A stretch of DNA of 13,948 nt from positions 1-13,948 of the forward strand of contig JAIRLT010000139.1 of assembly GCA_031259225.1 (NCBI GenBank), read 5' to 3'. Position numbers and translations under genes: made by a program. Below the pieces are notes generated by a model that was not told the origin of the DNA, made no database searches, and worked only from the letters and a program-made list of their open reading frames with translations. The stretch comes from Prevotellaceae bacterium. GTDB taxonomy: Bacteria > Bacteroidota > Bacteroidia > Bacteroidales > UBA932. This document shows positions 13,620 through 13,948 of the stretch, one piece after another; the first letter of the stretch is position 1, and every line of letters begins with the position of its first letter.

Positions 13620-13948
13620 AAGGGTGAAAGGGGGCTGACGCGCCAGCATCATTATCCACTCTCCATTGAGCCGTCATTCCGAGCGAAGCGGAGCGGAGTC
13701 GAGGAATCTGCTGCGATGCCCAGCTGTCCAACCCAAACTGCCTGCGTTCCGGGGCAGATTCCTCCACTGCGCGGCTCGTCCCTCGCCGCTTCGGTCGGAA
13801 TGACGGGGGAGTTGAAAATTGAAAGTTGAAAGTTGAAAATGGCGCGGGGGCGCCAGCCAATTAGTCACATTAGCACATTAAAAAAAGTTCCCTTAGTAGC
13901 AAAGAACGAACATATGAACAACACCCTTATTCCCTTATTCAGCCGCGC
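13620..13948. repeat. third mosaic repeat island, running off the window
   Basis: Gene-free. It holds GCTGACGCGCCAGC (13634-13647), a 134-bp palindromic unit (CGTCATTCCGA 13672-13682 with TCGGAATGACG 13795-13805; GAGGAATCTGC 13701-13711 with GCAGATTCCTC 13754-13764; CGAAGCGG 13684-13691 with CCGCTTCG 13786-13793), GTTGAAA tandem units (13811-13839), CCAATTAGTCACATTAGC (from 13856), the module AAAAAGTTCCCTTAGTAGC (13882-13900, identical to 5785-5803) and ACCCTTATTCCCTTATTC (13923-13940), as in the 708-bp element. Confidence 0.75.

Noticed and set aside
13440..13829. 129-residue + strand frame over the last repeat island
   Set aside because: It crosses the CBM9-like promoter and several palindromic repeats, has no promoter and no recognisable domain.

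Overview
This window is chromosomal DNA from a member of the Bacteroidota, most likely order Bacteroidales. Two things show this. Eight intergenic sites carry the phylum's own promoter signature (-7 TAnnTTTG, most with a TTTG-like -33 box 18-20 bp upstream). The gene families are also typical: DUF5618-like proteins, a CBM9-like protein, long-form NfeD, peptidase T and a YegS-type lipid kinase. Shine-Dalgarno sites are mostly weak or absent, as expected. I cannot fix the genus.

Layout. At 28-933 there is a tandem pair of nearly identical small genes of unknown function. At 998-1400 a strong promoter drives a highly structured, untranslated RNA (6S-like or another large ncRNA), followed by an unlisted 28-residue membrane micro-ORF. 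From 1432 to 5577 lie peptidase T (-), a lipid kinase (+), an ABC ATPase without a permease (-) and an aldo/keto reductase (-). The 5651-6358 gap is a 708-bp nested palindromic mosaic with 39-bp perfect terminal inverted repeats. It fills the space between two divergent promoters. A heptad tandem-repeat gene (6480-6728) and a 230-residue conserved hypothetical follow as a pair. After a second, smaller repeat island come nfeD, a small HTH-like gene, gap (GAPDH, with strong flanking signals), gmk, an AlkD-type DNA glycosylase and a HAD phosphatase. A convergent CBM9-like gene (-) closes the coding part, and the window ends inside a third repeat island.

How the genes relate. Most are housekeeping singletons with their own promoters. 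Likely cotranscribed sets are 6480-7438 (tandem-repeat peptide plus partner), nfeD with the HTH gene, and gmk-alkD-HAD. No complete multi-gene pathway or defence system is visible.

The unusual material is non-coding or tiny: the structured RNA with its micro-ORF, the repetitive basic peptide, two promoters placed so close to the start codon that the mRNAs should be leaderless, and a family of modular palindromic repeats. These repeats invade the gaps, supply stop codons to neighbouring genes and in one case probably the -33 promoter box.
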